Below, piece by piece: positions 1 through 12,342 of a stretch of DNA of 64,000 bases. Source of the stretch: Lonicera japonica (taxonomy: Eukaryota > Streptophyta > Magnoliopsida > Dipsacales > Caprifoliaceae). A program made the position numbers and the translations under genes. The DNA lies in assembly GCA_021464415.1 (NCBI GenBank), contig CM038469.1, positions 25,661,736-25,725,735 on the forward strand, written 5' to 3'. How positions within the stretch are numbered: the stretch's first letter is position 1; every line of letters starts with the position of its first letter. Under the pieces are notes generated by a model. The model had not been told where the DNA came from, did not search any database, and worked only from the letters and a program-made list of their open reading frames with translations.

Positions 1-389
1 CCTTTAATATTTTGTGGAAAAATTTTCTCCACCATCACCCAAAGAAAATTTTGTCATGGAAAAAAGCAAGAAGCAAGAGATAATCTCACCACATACCTCA
101 ATTTGTTTTCCATCTTCTCATCTAAATTAGTTATTATTTTTTTCATTTTCCATGTTGCTATCAAACGGAGCCTTAATGACGAAACAATACTTCTTCTTGA
201 GGCCATCCTGGTTTTTCTTTTAGCCATCTAATTGCATTGCATACCAAACTACAATCATAAATATACATACACATAAGAACGACATGTATATACTATGCAT
301 ACATAAACAAAATCATAAATAGATATACAAATCAAACATATACATAAATACAATCATAATTAAGCAAAGAATATTAATTCTGCTTGGTT
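1..389. other. AT-rich intergenic DNA, no gene seen
   Basis: No reading frame looks coding. The stretch at about 125-180 (ending in a 'ctatcaaacggagcctta' motif) resembles 47480-47535 ('ttatcaaacgaaacctta'). Both look like one end of a dispersed MITE, but the opposite ends were not identified. Confidence 0.4.
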
Positions 390-556
390 CGGTTCGGTTC
401 AGTTTGAATTTGCAAAGTTACAACCCGAACCCGAGCCAAATCTATTTGGTTTCAGTTCGGTTTTGTTGTTTTCATTTTGTTTTTTTTTGTTCAATTTTTA
501 TTGGAACGGTTTGCTTCGGTCGGTTGGTTTCAAATTGAGCATAATACCCTTAACTA
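390..556. repeat. hAT-like terminal fragment rich in GGTTCGG
   Basis: Clustered GGTTCGG and CCGAAC motifs, in an arrangement like the right part of the element at 62839-63542. The stretch finishes at 'ataccctta', a decayed form of the CACCCCTA-type hAT end seen elsewhere in this window. No left end and no target duplication were found, so this is a fragment call. Confidence 0.4.
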
Positions 557-3500
557 CAATTCATATAATACATGTCAATAGGAGTATGATAGTAATTTAC
601 CAAATTAATCTTGAACTACTCTTCAATAATAATAAAAAAAAGGCCTAATTTAGCTACCTCCTCTGATTTGAAATTAAAATTCCTCTTAGTTTAAGAGATG
701 CTATAAAAGAAAATAGCAATCTTAATTTGACAATATGTAGTACGTATATAATAAGAATTTTCTCATTGTCTTTCTTTCTTATTATAGAGAAAGAGAGTTG
801 AACCCTCAACATTTTACTTATAAAGTTTGGGCAGTGCCATTGGATTACTGTATTTTATTTTATTTAATTGCAATAAGTCGGAAAATAGAGTGATGTGTTC
901 ATACACTACCTTTTTTTTTAATACAAGTGGTAGATGTCCCGGTGGTCGAGAAGGTAGTGGGGAGCTAAAATTCGATAGTCATACTTTCGGGAAAAGCTCA
1001 ATGTATCAAATATTGCAGTTTATAGAAAATAAGTTTTATTTTTCAGCATTGATTACACTTGAATCACTGTTATTTTAAACATAGTAAACAATATTTATAT
1101 CCTCTAAACTATTGCAAATGTTGCAAAATGCCCATTAAACTTTAAAAAGCTCTAAATGGCCCCCTAATCCACCACGTTCCACTTTGGTCATTTACTCCAT
1201 TTAGGTGGTTGGATTTGGCGGGATTTGATCACATGCCTATCATATGACCAACTTAAGGGACACTTATGTCAAAACAATCCAAAAAACACTTTCCCCTACC
1301 AATATGCGCTAAAACAAACCCCAAATATGTGTATATATCTCCTATAATTAAGATTGGTTTTGGGTTGTTTTAACATTAATGCCCTCGAGTCCGTCATGTG
1401 ATAGAACATATACCAAGAACTTAATTACATTTTATACTATTTCAACACAACCTAAATTAGATACAAGAAAATCTTTGTGAGTGTTGTAAAATTTGTACAT
1501 TGCACATCTAATTAAGAGATGATGATGATGATGATGATGTATAGTACAAAGAGGGCAAGAGAATCATCAGAATCTGAACGGCCATGGGGGGACAAACATT
1601 AAATTCACCACACGTAATCTCTTTAAGATATAAATATAACAAAGACTGCTGCCAATCCCACTAAAGACTAAATGGAAGCCCCCCATTATACATTTGAGAA
1701 TCCAAGGCATCATTTTGCTTGCACTTTTTCATATATGCATATACATATAAATTTCCCACGAAATGACAAGATACAATTTGTCCTTCCAATTGATGGTAAA
1801 ATTTAATAATCTATAGGACCCAAAAAAATTAAATTAATAATCTATTGGTGGTATGTACACTTAACAAAATAATGAAAAAGTATTTTTTAAGGTTATTTTA
1901 AAATGGTAGAATACTTTCTTTATGGAGTGCTTATCATAGTAATCAGATTTAGCCCAGTCGGTGGGTTTACCGGCAAACCGGTCACTAAATCAGGCTTGAT
2001 TAACAATTAGACCGCCATCTCTGTAATTAACCCAATGTGAACCTAACTAAACCGGTCAAGATTAGAAATCCGGTAACACAACGAGTTCATTGAAATTTGT
2101 TGTTCTATCAAATTACTTCAAAAATCAATATTCAAAAGATTTGGTGATTAACAAGGAATCTATCTTTTCCCCGGATTTTAAAATTATGGGATTTGATAAA
2201 TCATAGGATTGTAAATTACCATGATTTTAAAATTACATGATTTATCAATTCTTTGTTCTTTTTCTTTACGAGATTTTACAATCAAAATCTCGAGATTTTA
2301 ACATTATATGTTCTTTTGTATGATTGGGTTCATTTGATCGGAGAAGTTACGCAATGATAAAAAAAAAATTTAAAAAAGAAACAATGGAGTTTGAAGCAAT
2401 TATGGCCATGAATTTCTCATTACATCTAGACAACCACACCAAAATTATTAGTATTCGAATCATAACGTAAGGAGTATCATTAGTGATACATTGGTGCAAT
2501 CATTTAGAATTGAAACTAGAAAAGTTATATAAAGTAGTAACATCAATTTGAAAAACAAAAAATTAAAATAACTACATGAACTTAACATATATGAAAAATA
2601 ATAAAAATAAAGAACGCAACCTTAAAACTAAATGTTCTTAATAATACCAGTTGAAACACTAAAAAGCAATTAAAATAAATTACTCAGAATTAAGTAAACA
2701 AAACAAAAAAATTGAGACCAATAAAGAATATTGGATAACATAGTACAACATTTTAGAATATAATCAAATACATACCACTTGCCATAATCATATTGAAAGA
2801 TCCAATTTTACATACTATATATAATGATGAGTTCAACTATTTGTGTTTGAGATCTTTCTATGAACTTGAATAGTTGAAACTTATAAATTTATAAATTTAT
2901 TATTCCGTTTCTCTCAAATTAAAATTCTTGCATTTTTATTGTAATATTTCAAATTAATTTTTTTCTCAAATTCAAATATTTTTATTATAGTGTTCCAATT
3001 AAAGGTTTAATTTTAAATAAATCAATTCATCTTTTGTAGGAGAAATATATGATAAATAAGAACATCATGAAAAAGATGACAAGGAAAATAGTAAACTTAC
3101 TTGAGTCTGCTTATTTTTATTGAGAGAGGAGCTGAATGTCTAACATTTCATGTTATGTAGGGCTTTGATGAAGAGATTTAATTTTGACGATAAACTAATA
3201 TTATATTGCTTTTGATGATGGAGAGATAGAGTTATGAAACTATACATTGTTTAAATATTAAATACCGCTTTATTTTGAGTAAGCAGAATTATCAGTCGAA
3301 ATCCACTAATGCACGGGATATTGTTAAAATTTTACAAAATTTTAAAATATCATGATTTATCCCAACAGGACAATCATTAATTATCCAAATCACGTGATTT
3401 ACGAAACCACATCTCAAAATCACGTCAAAAGAACGTACACTTACTAAATTTTATACTCCTAACCTTATTTACTAATAATTAGACTAGTAAAGTATGATTT

Positions 3501-4009
3501 AGCCTAATAAATAAAAATATGTTTATTCTTGTTTTAATTTTGCTACTCTGGCGAAATATTATAATTAATTTTGATTACTTGACTTTGATATTTTAATTTT
3601 AAACTCTAATTTATAGTTTATGTCTTGGTAGATTATGCATCATATATTAGTTCCAAAAAATATATTTGTTTTTGTAATTGGACCTTTTGAGGGGACTAAA
3701 ATGAAGTTTTTGAAAGCCCATGGGCTAAATTGCATTTTTTGCAAACTTTGAGGACTAAAGAGCATTTTTCAAAATTTAACTACGCTTTCACATATTTCAA
3801 CCCCCAACACATTATAAATTGTGAAAAAGACCAAAATCCCATCAGTAGTACATTTAGATGAAATAAAGGGTCACATAACTCACGTAAGCACACATTTATG
3901 CACATACATCAACCAAGCAACAAGAAACATGAGAGGAGGAGACCCGAAAGGGGCGAATGGGGGTGGTATAACTATTTCCCCATTTGTAACTTAATTGATA
4001 AAGATAATT
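557..4009. other. intergenic DNA with repeat scraps, no gene supported
   Basis: Only short AT-rich frames occur. A (GAT)7 microsatellite is at 1518-1540. An ACCGG-rich patch at 1955-2085 resembles subterminal DNA of plant cut-and-paste transposons. The patches 1095-1180 and 3690-3770 ('cattaaactttaaaaagctc', 'tttgaggactaaagagcatt') resemble each other and may be the ends of decayed elements. Nothing here supports a protein or RNA gene. Confidence 0.5.
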
Positions 4010-4030
4010 AATTTCATATACCGATAACGG

Positions 4031-4218
4031 ATCGGTCAACCTCTGTTGTTGATCGGATATGTTCTCTCTTTATCCATTAAGGGAAAACAAATTGGCGACA
4101 CTACCTACATTACATTTTCATCGCGCGCACATTGTGGGATGAATTGGTACAGTGTCGGCAACCACGCCGTGGCTAGAATATACCCTCGCACACTAGCCAG
4201 TGGTTGAGGATCCCTAAG
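4031..4218 (+). repeat. 5' LTR end of the Tat/Ogre-like element
   Basis: This stretch aligns along its length with 17048-17228. Shared landmarks are 'cGGTCAACCyCTrTTGTT', 'TTTATCCATT', 'GGATTGGC/AAATTGGCGAC', 'GGTACA...TCGGC' and a closing 'GAGGA(T/G)CCC'. It stops two bases before the primer-binding site, as an LTR should. The 5' start of the LTR cannot be placed. Confidence 0.5.
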
Positions 4219-4236
4219 TGGCGACTCTGCTGGGAC
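4219..4236 (+). other. primer-binding site, TGGCGACTC type
   Basis: TGGCGACTCTGCTGGGAC directly follows the LTR-like end. Primer-binding sites begin with TGG because they pair with the CCA end of a tRNA. The TGGCGACTC form is, from general knowledge, the one found in Ogre/Tat elements, where it is assigned to tRNA-Arg. The downstream leader at 4620-4860 contains no coding sequence. Confidence 0.55.
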
Positions 4237-5221
4237 CACATGCCACTAACTGAATTAGACTATGTTAAGTCTTGTGGATCATTTATATATGTTGTGTGGT
4301 TGTTTGCATTAGTGCCTTGTGGATGCCTTTATTAATATTATGTGGATGGATTTTTTTTTTCATCCATTGGTTTCCCAATTGTTCTGCGGGAGTATCTTGT
4401 ATTAATTCATTCATTTAGTTTCTTAGTTTTTTTGCTGATGTATCTTGTATCATATATTTATTTTTGTGTCATTACTTTATTAATTGATTGCAATATATTT
4501 GTGCGTGCTGATGTTAACATCTAGATTTATTTTTAAAGTAAGTTAAAATGGAAATCTTGTTTGTAAACAAAATTGGAAATCAAAACAACCTAATGCACAA
4601 TACTTTACAAAGCATATTATATGTCATTCGTGCTACATACCCTTGAGCTATAAGGGACTAAATGTGATGGGACGGTAGCATTCAAGCTTGGCCAATGTCC
4701 TAAGTGTCTAGCATCCTCACTCCCCTTAACCTTGTGCCGATGAGGGTCATTCCATTGTTTATGCATGAGGCGAATAACTCTTCATGTATGATTTCATCAC
4801 GTAGATCTAGATCGTGTCTAGAAGCGGGGACCTTAGCCTATCCTTACGCATAGTATACTGTTATTTAGGATGAATAAACCATTTTCAAAATGACATATAG
4901 AGTTTATTTTGCATACCCCTATTGTAACGAGGTAGTTTGAATCTCTGTCTAATCGAAATGGTATCCACCCTCATTTCGGGTAAAGACATTGACATAATAA
5001 ACTCTTCAAAATATAATCGTGACCTTAAAATAGAGGTTGTCTTTAAAAGAAACCAAATTCTGCCAAGTGTCTCGAAGATGCTTTGTCACTTCAAATCATT
5101 TTCTTAACATATAATGACATTTTTACAAGATTGCCTGTTTAGAGAAACTCAAAAGTGCCACGAAAGAAATCATGGAATACATGTTCTAAAATACCCTAGG
5201 GGCACATCCCTTCATTGGTTC
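4237..5221 (+). other. untranslated leader of the Tat/Ogre-like element
   Basis: About 1 kb between primer-binding site and gag with many stops in all frames. A long leader of this kind is usual in Tat-lineage elements. The stretch 4620-4860 is less AT-rich than its surroundings, but I see no coding function. Confidence 0.4.
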
Positions 5222-5412
5222 ATGGCGCTTGACAAGAGCTGAGTTGCCGACTAGACTCTATTAAGAAAGAATTCTTGAAACACTATGCCTACAACTATGA
5301 CATAGACATCACTTGCAAGGACAACCAGTAAGGTGAGAAGGAAACCATCTCCTAATTTGTTGCCTGCTTAAGGCGATTGGCTTTTCAGATGGTAGACCAC
5401 CCGAATAACGAT
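5222..5412 (+). pseudogene. gag fragment of the Tat/Ogre-like element
   Basis: With frame changes and stops this reads ALDKS-VADWTLLRK, then KEFLKHYAYNYDIDITCK, then FVACLRRLAFQMVDHP. The order 'W..L...FL..Y.YN.DID.T', then 'F..(F)VACLRRLA.QM.D.P' is that of the retrotransposon gag capsid domain of Tat-lineage Ty3/gypsy elements. In-frame stops and at least one frameshift make it non-functional. It is the first recognisable coding piece after the leader and lies on the same strand as the protease fragment 10 kb downstream, which suggests one element split by the chromovirus insertion. Confidence 0.6.
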
Positions 5413-5943
5413 GAAAATATATGTATAATATATTGCAATATTTTACCACTTATAGGACTCAAATTGAGACCATGTACATTCTTCATTTTATAGCACTCAT
5501 TGAAATTTGAAACAAAATGGAGGAACGAAATAAGACATAAATCAAAAATACCTTATTACCACATATTTAAATCGTGGGAAGGAAGTATCCCACATCTACC
5601 CAATAGACAAATCAAATAGCAGCTCAATATAATTAGCCCTTGTAGATGTCGTCTCCACCCCTCCACCAATGGCTCAAAGGCATGGACCTCATCAACACAG
5701 ATTAAGCTCAAAACAGCATGGACTTCAGCAATACCTCCAATCATTCTTAAGAGGAATTATACAGATTTAAGCATGTTGTTGTTTAACGTCTTTGTGGCTT
5801 AATAATTATCAATATGAAAGGGAAGTTAACCCCGTGGCCACTACGACCTATCCATGACCCACTACTGAATGAATGAAGATCGAATGTCTATTGAGAGTAC
5901 CATCAGTAACCGGGGCATGATACATATTTTTCCTTCACTCTTA
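5413..5943. other. unassigned remainder of the outer element up to the chromovirus
   Basis: Low-complexity AT at 5413-5560, then a GC-richer stretch (5580-5760) open for 62 codons on the minus strand. That frame matches no family I know, and the stretch may equally be decayed gag DNA on the plus strand. No gene is called. Confidence 0.35.
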
Positions 5944-5948
5944 GGAGC
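5944..5948. other. left target-site duplication GGAGC of the chromovirus
   Basis: GGAGC abuts the left LTR here and recurs at 14603-14607 just past the right LTR. Five bases is the usual Ty3/gypsy duplication length. Confidence 0.8.
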
Positions 5949-7922
5949 CGTAACACCCCTACCCTAATTATCGAGATTATACTGGCAATTAAGGCCTGGA
6001 GCATTACTAACCTACTTTAGATTAACTAAAATGGGTTTAAGATAAATATTAAATCATGGTAAAACATTTAACACAACATTTAAAACATATCAATCAACCA
6101 TTTAATACTCATATAAATGATGATAATATGAAATGGAAACATAACACATATATATATACATATCTAAAAAAATACACAAAATCATATCAGCATGTGTCTA
6201 AACATGTACAGAAACTTAGGCTAGCCGTGGCTTGCCATAGGAAAATATGCATAACAAAAATAAGTTTGTATCAGAGCCATCTACTTTGTCCCCCAACCTG
6301 TCATCTCATTAACCTCATGTGTCTCATGTGTACCAAAATTTGTTAGTAAAAACAGAGTAAGTTCACAACTCATTTGGGGGGAAATATTAAGAAATAATAC
6401 GTTTAAAACATAATTAGCAGTTCATTAACAAATCATACTTCATCTAATAAATTTAAAGTCAACGTCTTAGAAAATAATGCATGCATGTGCATATGCAGGT
6501 TACCTCCCTTATGTTAACCGTTGCACCACGTTACCAAGAGAAACCGAAGAAGAACTGGATTATAATGATGTATTAGAAAAATGGGCCCAACAACGCGAGG
6601 CCTCAAGGAAGATCATCATCACATAATAATAAAATTGGACCACATGTCCATCAATATCACATCAACACATCGTCAGTAACTGCCGTTGTTTAAATTTTTG
6701 GGCTACTCACCGCTGACTTTAAACAGCCGTCGCTTTGCTGCCTCAGGAGGTTTAAGGATTTTCAACCCACCAATGACACCTGACCCTACTTATATTAATA
6801 TCGGCAAGCATTAACCAATACATATTCCCTTCACCGTCAGAAGGCCACGATAGAACAATATTCGAACTCATCTCAAGATCATATCCCCTAATTCAGAATG
6901 TCATAACAAGCATAGAAAGCTCGCGGCATCATAAATAAGAAACATAAGTCTTCCAAGAGGTTGATAATCATGCCATACGTCATAAGAATACTCCGAGCCT
7001 TCCAAGATATCGCCACGATGCCGGGTTGACACAATAATAATGAAAATGTGTATATCATGCTTTAAATATAAACTAGAAACAACATATGCCATGTAGACTC
7101 CAATAAACACTTGTTCATATCCCTTGGTGTATACAAAATCATCCACTAATCCATTTTTGTCAAACCATTACATATACATCCAAGGAACATCCCATATAAA
7201 TCAAATAATGCGTGAATATCAAGTTTAAATGGCATAGCTTGCTTCAAATCGTGGATTCGTAATTGAAACATGCAAGGATCATCATTATCAATAGACAAGA
7301 TTTTCATGTCAAACATATAGGCATAAAATCTTTCAATTTTCAATAAATTTAATCATATTATCGAATTTTAAAACAAATAAACAAACTTATTGAGCTTTAA
7401 AACCAAGAAAACCCTTACCTTTAAGTGATAAGCCGAAATGAAAAAAGAAATATGATAACCAAAATCCCGTTCGGTGAAATTTTGAGATTCCTGCGCTTTC
7501 ACGATCCTCATGTCACATAGAACAACTTTTTCTAAAGCCGAATTGAATTTTGAAAGCTTATTATTGGTAAAATTCTAGAGAGAGGGTGTAGATGAAGCTT
7601 TTCTCTCAGTTTTGGAGTGAAAATGTGAAAATTGGTGAAAATAAGGCTCTAGAACTCTTTTAAAAAATTTCCACCGACCTTCTAACAAGTGTCTATTAAG
7701 CCAACAGACGCTTATTAAGCCGAACAATAGGTGCCTATTCATTGCCGAAATTTTTTTGCCCCAAAACCACCTTAAACAGTCGCATGTTTCCTATAATAGG
7801 TGCCCGTTGCCTCCAAAACTGCAGAACTTCAATTTTTAATACACAATGACCATTTGCTAGTAATTCTACACAAAATACACTTAATAAAATATAATTTCTT
7901 TAATTTAAATACAGGTGTTACA
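5949..7922 (-). repeat. 3' LTR of the chromovirus (left copy)
   Basis: 1974 bp. On the plus strand it opens CGTAACACCCC, a one-base change from the TGTAACACCC of the other LTR, and closes GGTGTTACA. It is collinear with 11096-12342 plus 13897-14602. It keeps about 47 bp near 7695-7745 ('ctattaagccaacagacgct') that the other LTR has lost. Confidence 0.85.
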
Positions 7923-7938
7923 ATCTCTCCCACTAAAC
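7923..7938 (-). other. polypurine tract of the chromovirus
   Basis: Read on the minus strand this is TTTAGTGGGAGAGAT, directly followed by the LTR start TGTAACACC. This purine run primes plus-strand DNA synthesis in LTR retrotransposons, and its position identifies the left LTR as the 3' LTR. Confidence 0.7.
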
Positions 7939-7974
7939 AAAATTTTGTCCTCGAAATTTCCAGTAACATACCTT

Positions 7975-8905
7975 AAGTGAATAACTTGGGATACTTATCG
8001 ATAGATCCCGATCTCTAATTTTCGTGTCACCTACTCAGTTTCGTGCTGTGACCATAAAACTTGTATTAATAATATGGCTTCATTTTTAAATACCCAGTCT
8101 CGACAATCTGGGTCTTAAATCGAACGTGTTTCATACTTTTTGTCATCCAACACTACTAAATCTTCCCACTGAACAATTTGAGAAGGACCATGAACATATC
8201 GATGAAGCATTTGATGCATGAAAAAACATGGTGAACATGTGACATTTGAGGTGGCAAGGCTAAACGATACAAGACATTCCCGACACGTTTCTAAATTTTA
8301 AACGGCCCGATATTACGAGAAGCTAGTTTTCTTTTGCTACCAAAACGAGGTTTGTTCTACTAATCTAGACCCAACAAGTGTCTCTCCCCGAATTTATACC
8401 AACCAATCGGAGATGTACACAAACAACCATAAAGGGCGTCGTAAGGCGCCTTGCCTATACTAGCTTGAAAACTATTGTTATAGGCAAAATCCACTAATGG
8501 CAAATGTTCTACCCAATTTCCCTAGATGTTTAAGACACAAGCCCTTAATATATTTTTGAATATTTGGATAACATGTTCAAATCAACCTTCATTTTGATGA
8601 TGAGATGTCACGCTAAGGTCCAATCGATTTCCTACAACTATTTACGAACTTCCTCCAAAAATCAAGAAGTGAAACGAATATCTCAATCAAACTTAATGGT
8701 AAGAAGTATTTCATAGACCTTCAATATTTCTTGAACATACAACTTGCTAAATCTTTTTACCTTTTGATTATTACGAATGGAAAAGAAATACAAAGATTTA
8801 ATCAACCATTCCATAACTACTCAAATTGCATCTTAACTACTCAGTACTTTAGGTGGTTCTAGATCCAAAACCCATCATAACATGTTCTCACTCCCCCTTG
8901 GAAGT
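7975..8905 (-). pseudogene. chromovirus integrase with C-terminal chromodomain-like tail
   Basis: Reading 5' to 3' on the minus strand with frame changes, the integrase core appears as MGFGSRTT, VMEWLIKSLYFFSIRNNQ, FSKLYVQEILKV, FTS-FL, HHQNEG-FEHVIQIFKNILR, then EHLPLVDFAYNNSFQASIG (8452-8510). This matches the order seen in plant Ty3/gypsy integrases (MDFV.GLP, VDRLTKSAHF, LYV.EI, RFTS.FW, HPQTDGQ.ER, FAYNNS...). Downstream come RKLASRNIGPFKI, then LALPPQMSHVHHVF. A distal VLWSQHE...RKLE patch (8000-8060) resembles the chromodomain ending VLWRNH..EEATWE. There are many stops and indels, so it is dead. Integrase inserts the cDNA, and the chromodomain would steer insertion to marked chromatin. 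Confidence 0.75.
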
Positions 8906-10740
8906 AAATAATGATTTTCAATTGTTTCTCGTATCCTTAACTTTTATCTTAATTCCATCAAATATCTAAAGCCTACATACACAATTTACCTTTGATGATT
9001 ATAATATCTTAATGAGACCCATTGATGAAGCACTTACATTAAAATAAATGACCATACCATAACCAAATTAAGTACCAAATACCCGATATATTCCAATCCA
9101 AGATTAAAGACAAAATGAATCATTTCCATGAAGAACCATAAAGAGTTTAGAATACTTCTGCATTCCCAATTTATATTTCCAATATGCACAAAGGAAAATG
9201 TATCACTGCCTCATGTAATATAGAGAATTTCTACAATTAAGAGTACCATAAAAATAACCATTCCAACGGTTTAAAAGATCATTCCTAAATGTAAATCCAA
9301 AATCCTTCCTAAGAAATTATATCCATACCCACAATACATAAAACTTATAGTATGCTTATGTATTATTCCCCATAATCAATGAGTAATTGAGATTCGATCC
9401 ATAACAATAAACTAGTTCGACTTCCTTTATTGTTCCAATATACAAACCACAAGTAATTCACAATTGTAAACCTTTGGGTAAGATTTCTTTCTTAAATAGA
9501 AGTCTTACAACAAATGAAGAAGAAACCATATACCCCGAAATTCTCTTAAGGAGATGATATACCCACGAACCATAAATATTCAATTAACCACTACGCATAC
9601 ACACAAATCATAACAAAATCAATTTGCATTTATAAGAGATATCTTATGGGGACAAAACTCATATCACACAAGTTTAAGTAAGTGTAAAGAATCATAATCT
9701 CAAATTCAGGGAAACTATAATTGTATGCCCAATAGATCCAAATCTATTTCCAATATTTCAAGATCTTATGAACCTCATGGCCTAGCTACATTAACATCCA
9801 TAAATATGAATCATAAATTTCTAAATTTATACGATGCCCGAAACCATATTTTTAAATCATGTCATTGATCACCCATAGATTTAACCAAAAATGCCACTTC
9901 GTTAATGAAGGAAAACCATAATAGTCTTATACCACAATGCAAGAAAATTTTCGGTTACTATGAAAGTTCTTAACCTCAGTTAAGTAACCAATTTAGTCTA
10001 ATAGTCCCTCCATAAAATCGATTTTACTAAAGATATGTTGTAGAAAACCATTTATCGAATCAGGGATTGCAAGTATTCCGGACTTCATTAATTAAAGCAT
10101 CATATTTCCTAATGTCCAAAAGACTCAGAAACATAATGATAAACAATGTGAATCAAGATCATCTCTAAAGAATATATCCACAAAGGGCTCAATAATCCAT
10201 TAATTTAAATTCAAAATAACCAAGATACATGAGTGTATATACAATGTGATTTTCTTCTAAGAAATTCCAAAATTGCACATTAGAATAGTTTCCACAATTG
10301 ATCATCCAGACTAGTAGTCTCACACTACTACATAATACGACCATCATACAACTAACATCTTGATTTATCCAAAAGTTTCAAACTACGTATGAAAAGATAC
10401 GGGTGAAGTTATTACAAAACACTACATAATTCTTTGTCTTCCTATCATGAGATTTTCCCACAAGATATCACTAACCACAATATATTATATAAAATAAAAT
10501 GAATACTTACGAAGAGAAAATTATTATAAAATAAACCTGTGGAATCCATTTGCTAATTCTGCATATCCCACCACAAAGAACAATTATATTGTGAATGTCA
10601 TACTTTCCCACATACTTAACACCTTACTTCAGGTGGTTTAATAAATAGCCAAGAAAGAACTTGACTTTTTAATACATGAAAACTAGATAAAGTATGCGAC
10701 CCTTCATTATTCCCTACAGATATTAATCTATGATTTTTGA
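8906..10740 (-). other. decayed pol interior of the chromovirus
   Basis: About 1.8 kb of very AT-rich DNA lies between the gag knuckle and the integrase, where protease, reverse transcriptase and RNase H belong. I could not recover any reverse-transcriptase motif in any frame, and the space is too short for an intact region. Deletion plus extreme decay, or replacement by foreign sequence, are both possible. Confidence 0.5.
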
Positions 10741-10741
10741 A

Positions 10742-10786
10742 CGGACACTCTTTCTTAAAATGTCCTGACTATCCACACGCATAACA
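10742..10786 (-). pseudogene. gag zinc knuckle of the chromovirus
   Basis: The minus strand reads C-Y-A-C-G-stop-S-G-H-F-K-K-E-C-P, a CX2CX4HX4C knuckle with all four ligands kept but a stop codon after the glycine. The knuckle binds RNA in the nucleocapsid part of gag. Its place near the primer-binding-site end agrees with gag-first order on the minus strand. Confidence 0.75.
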
Positions 10787-11081
10787 AATTCTTGCCCTAT
10801 TAATGCCACTACTAAAACCCAAAACTTCCTTCACCCTTCTTTTCGCTGTTTGTAATAATGAATACTCTTTTTTATAATGACTCCCTTGCCCACGTCCATA
10901 ACAATTGGATTGCATCTAAAATCTCTACTGAATAAGACTTTCCACGTGTAAAACCACCATCCCTCACATGGGTATCTTGGGAGAGTGTTAAAGCAATTCT
11001 GTAATTAGCAATAGCAAATAATATATATTGAGATATACCACATGTTTCGCCCCCAATAAGCTTAAGTAATCGTTAACCTAC

Positions 11082-11093
11082 GCTCTGATGCCA
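11082..11093 (-). other. primer-binding site for initiator tRNA-Met
   Basis: On the minus strand TGGCATCAGAGC, one base from the plant consensus TGGTATCAGAGC, placed two bases inside the right LTR. It marks the right LTR as the 5' LTR of a minus-strand element. Confidence 0.85.
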
Positions 11094-12342
11094 ATTGTAA
11101 CACCCGCACCCTAATTATAGGGACTACACCCGCAATTAAAGCCTAGAGCGTTACTAACCCACCTTTGATTAACTAAAATGGTTTGAAGATAAATATTAAA
11201 TCATGGTAAAACATTTAACACAACAGTTAACATGAATCAATCAACCATTTGATACTCATATAGATGATGATAATATGAAATGAAAGCATAACACATCTGT
11301 ATACATATCCAAAAAAATATACAATATCATGTCAGCATGTGTCTAAACCTGTACAAAAACTTAGGCTAGCCGTGGCTTGCCACATGACCATATGCATAAC
11401 AAAAAAAAGTCTATATCATAGCCATCTACTTCGTCCCCGAACCTGTTATCTCGTTAACCTCATTCGTCTCCTGCGTACCTGAATTTGTTAGTAAAAATGG
11501 GGCGAGCTCATAGCTCAATAGGTGAAGAAATATTAGGGAATAATACGTTTAAAACATAATTAGTACCTCACTAACAAATCATACTATAACTAATAAATTT
11601 AAAGCCAACGTCTTAGAAAAAAATGCATGCATGGTTACCTCCCTTGTGTCAACCGTTGTACCACATTACCAAGATATACCGAAGAAGAACTGCATCACAA
11701 TGATAGTATTAGAAAATGGGCCTGATCGTCCGAGAGAATAAACCGAACATGATAAAAATAATATGGCCTCTTCAGCCTCAAGGAAAATCATCATCAGATA
11801 ATAACAGAATTAGACTACGTGTCCATCAATATCATATCAACACGATCATCTGTGGGTTTCCGTTGTCTAAATTTTTAAACTACTCACCGCTAACTCTAGA
11901 TAACTATCGTTTTGCTGCCTTCGAAGGTTTAGGGACTTTCACCCCAAGTGCACCAGGCCCTAAGTATTTTCATACCGACACGCACTAACCATTACCCATT
12001 CCCTTCACCGTCGAAAGGCCATAATAGAATAATATTTGAACTCATCTCAATATCATATCATAATCCAAAATGTCACAACATGAATAGAAAGCTCTCGGCA
12101 TCATAGATAAGAAATATAAGTCTCCCAAGAGATAGATAATCATGCCATACGTCAGAAGAATACTCCGAGCTTTCCAAGATATTGCCACGATGCCAGGTTG
12201 ACACAATAATAATGCAAACGTGCATATCATGCTTTAAATATAAACTAGAAACAACATACGCCATGTAAACTCCAATAAACTCTTGTTTATATCCCTTGGT
12301 GTATACAAAATCATCCACTAATCCATTTTTGTCAAATCATTA

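Noticed and set aside
6901..7146. 81-codon minus frame, repeated at 12073-12318
   Set aside because: Both lie at the same place in the two LTRs of the chromovirus and are explained by LTR duplication. No domain is recognisable.
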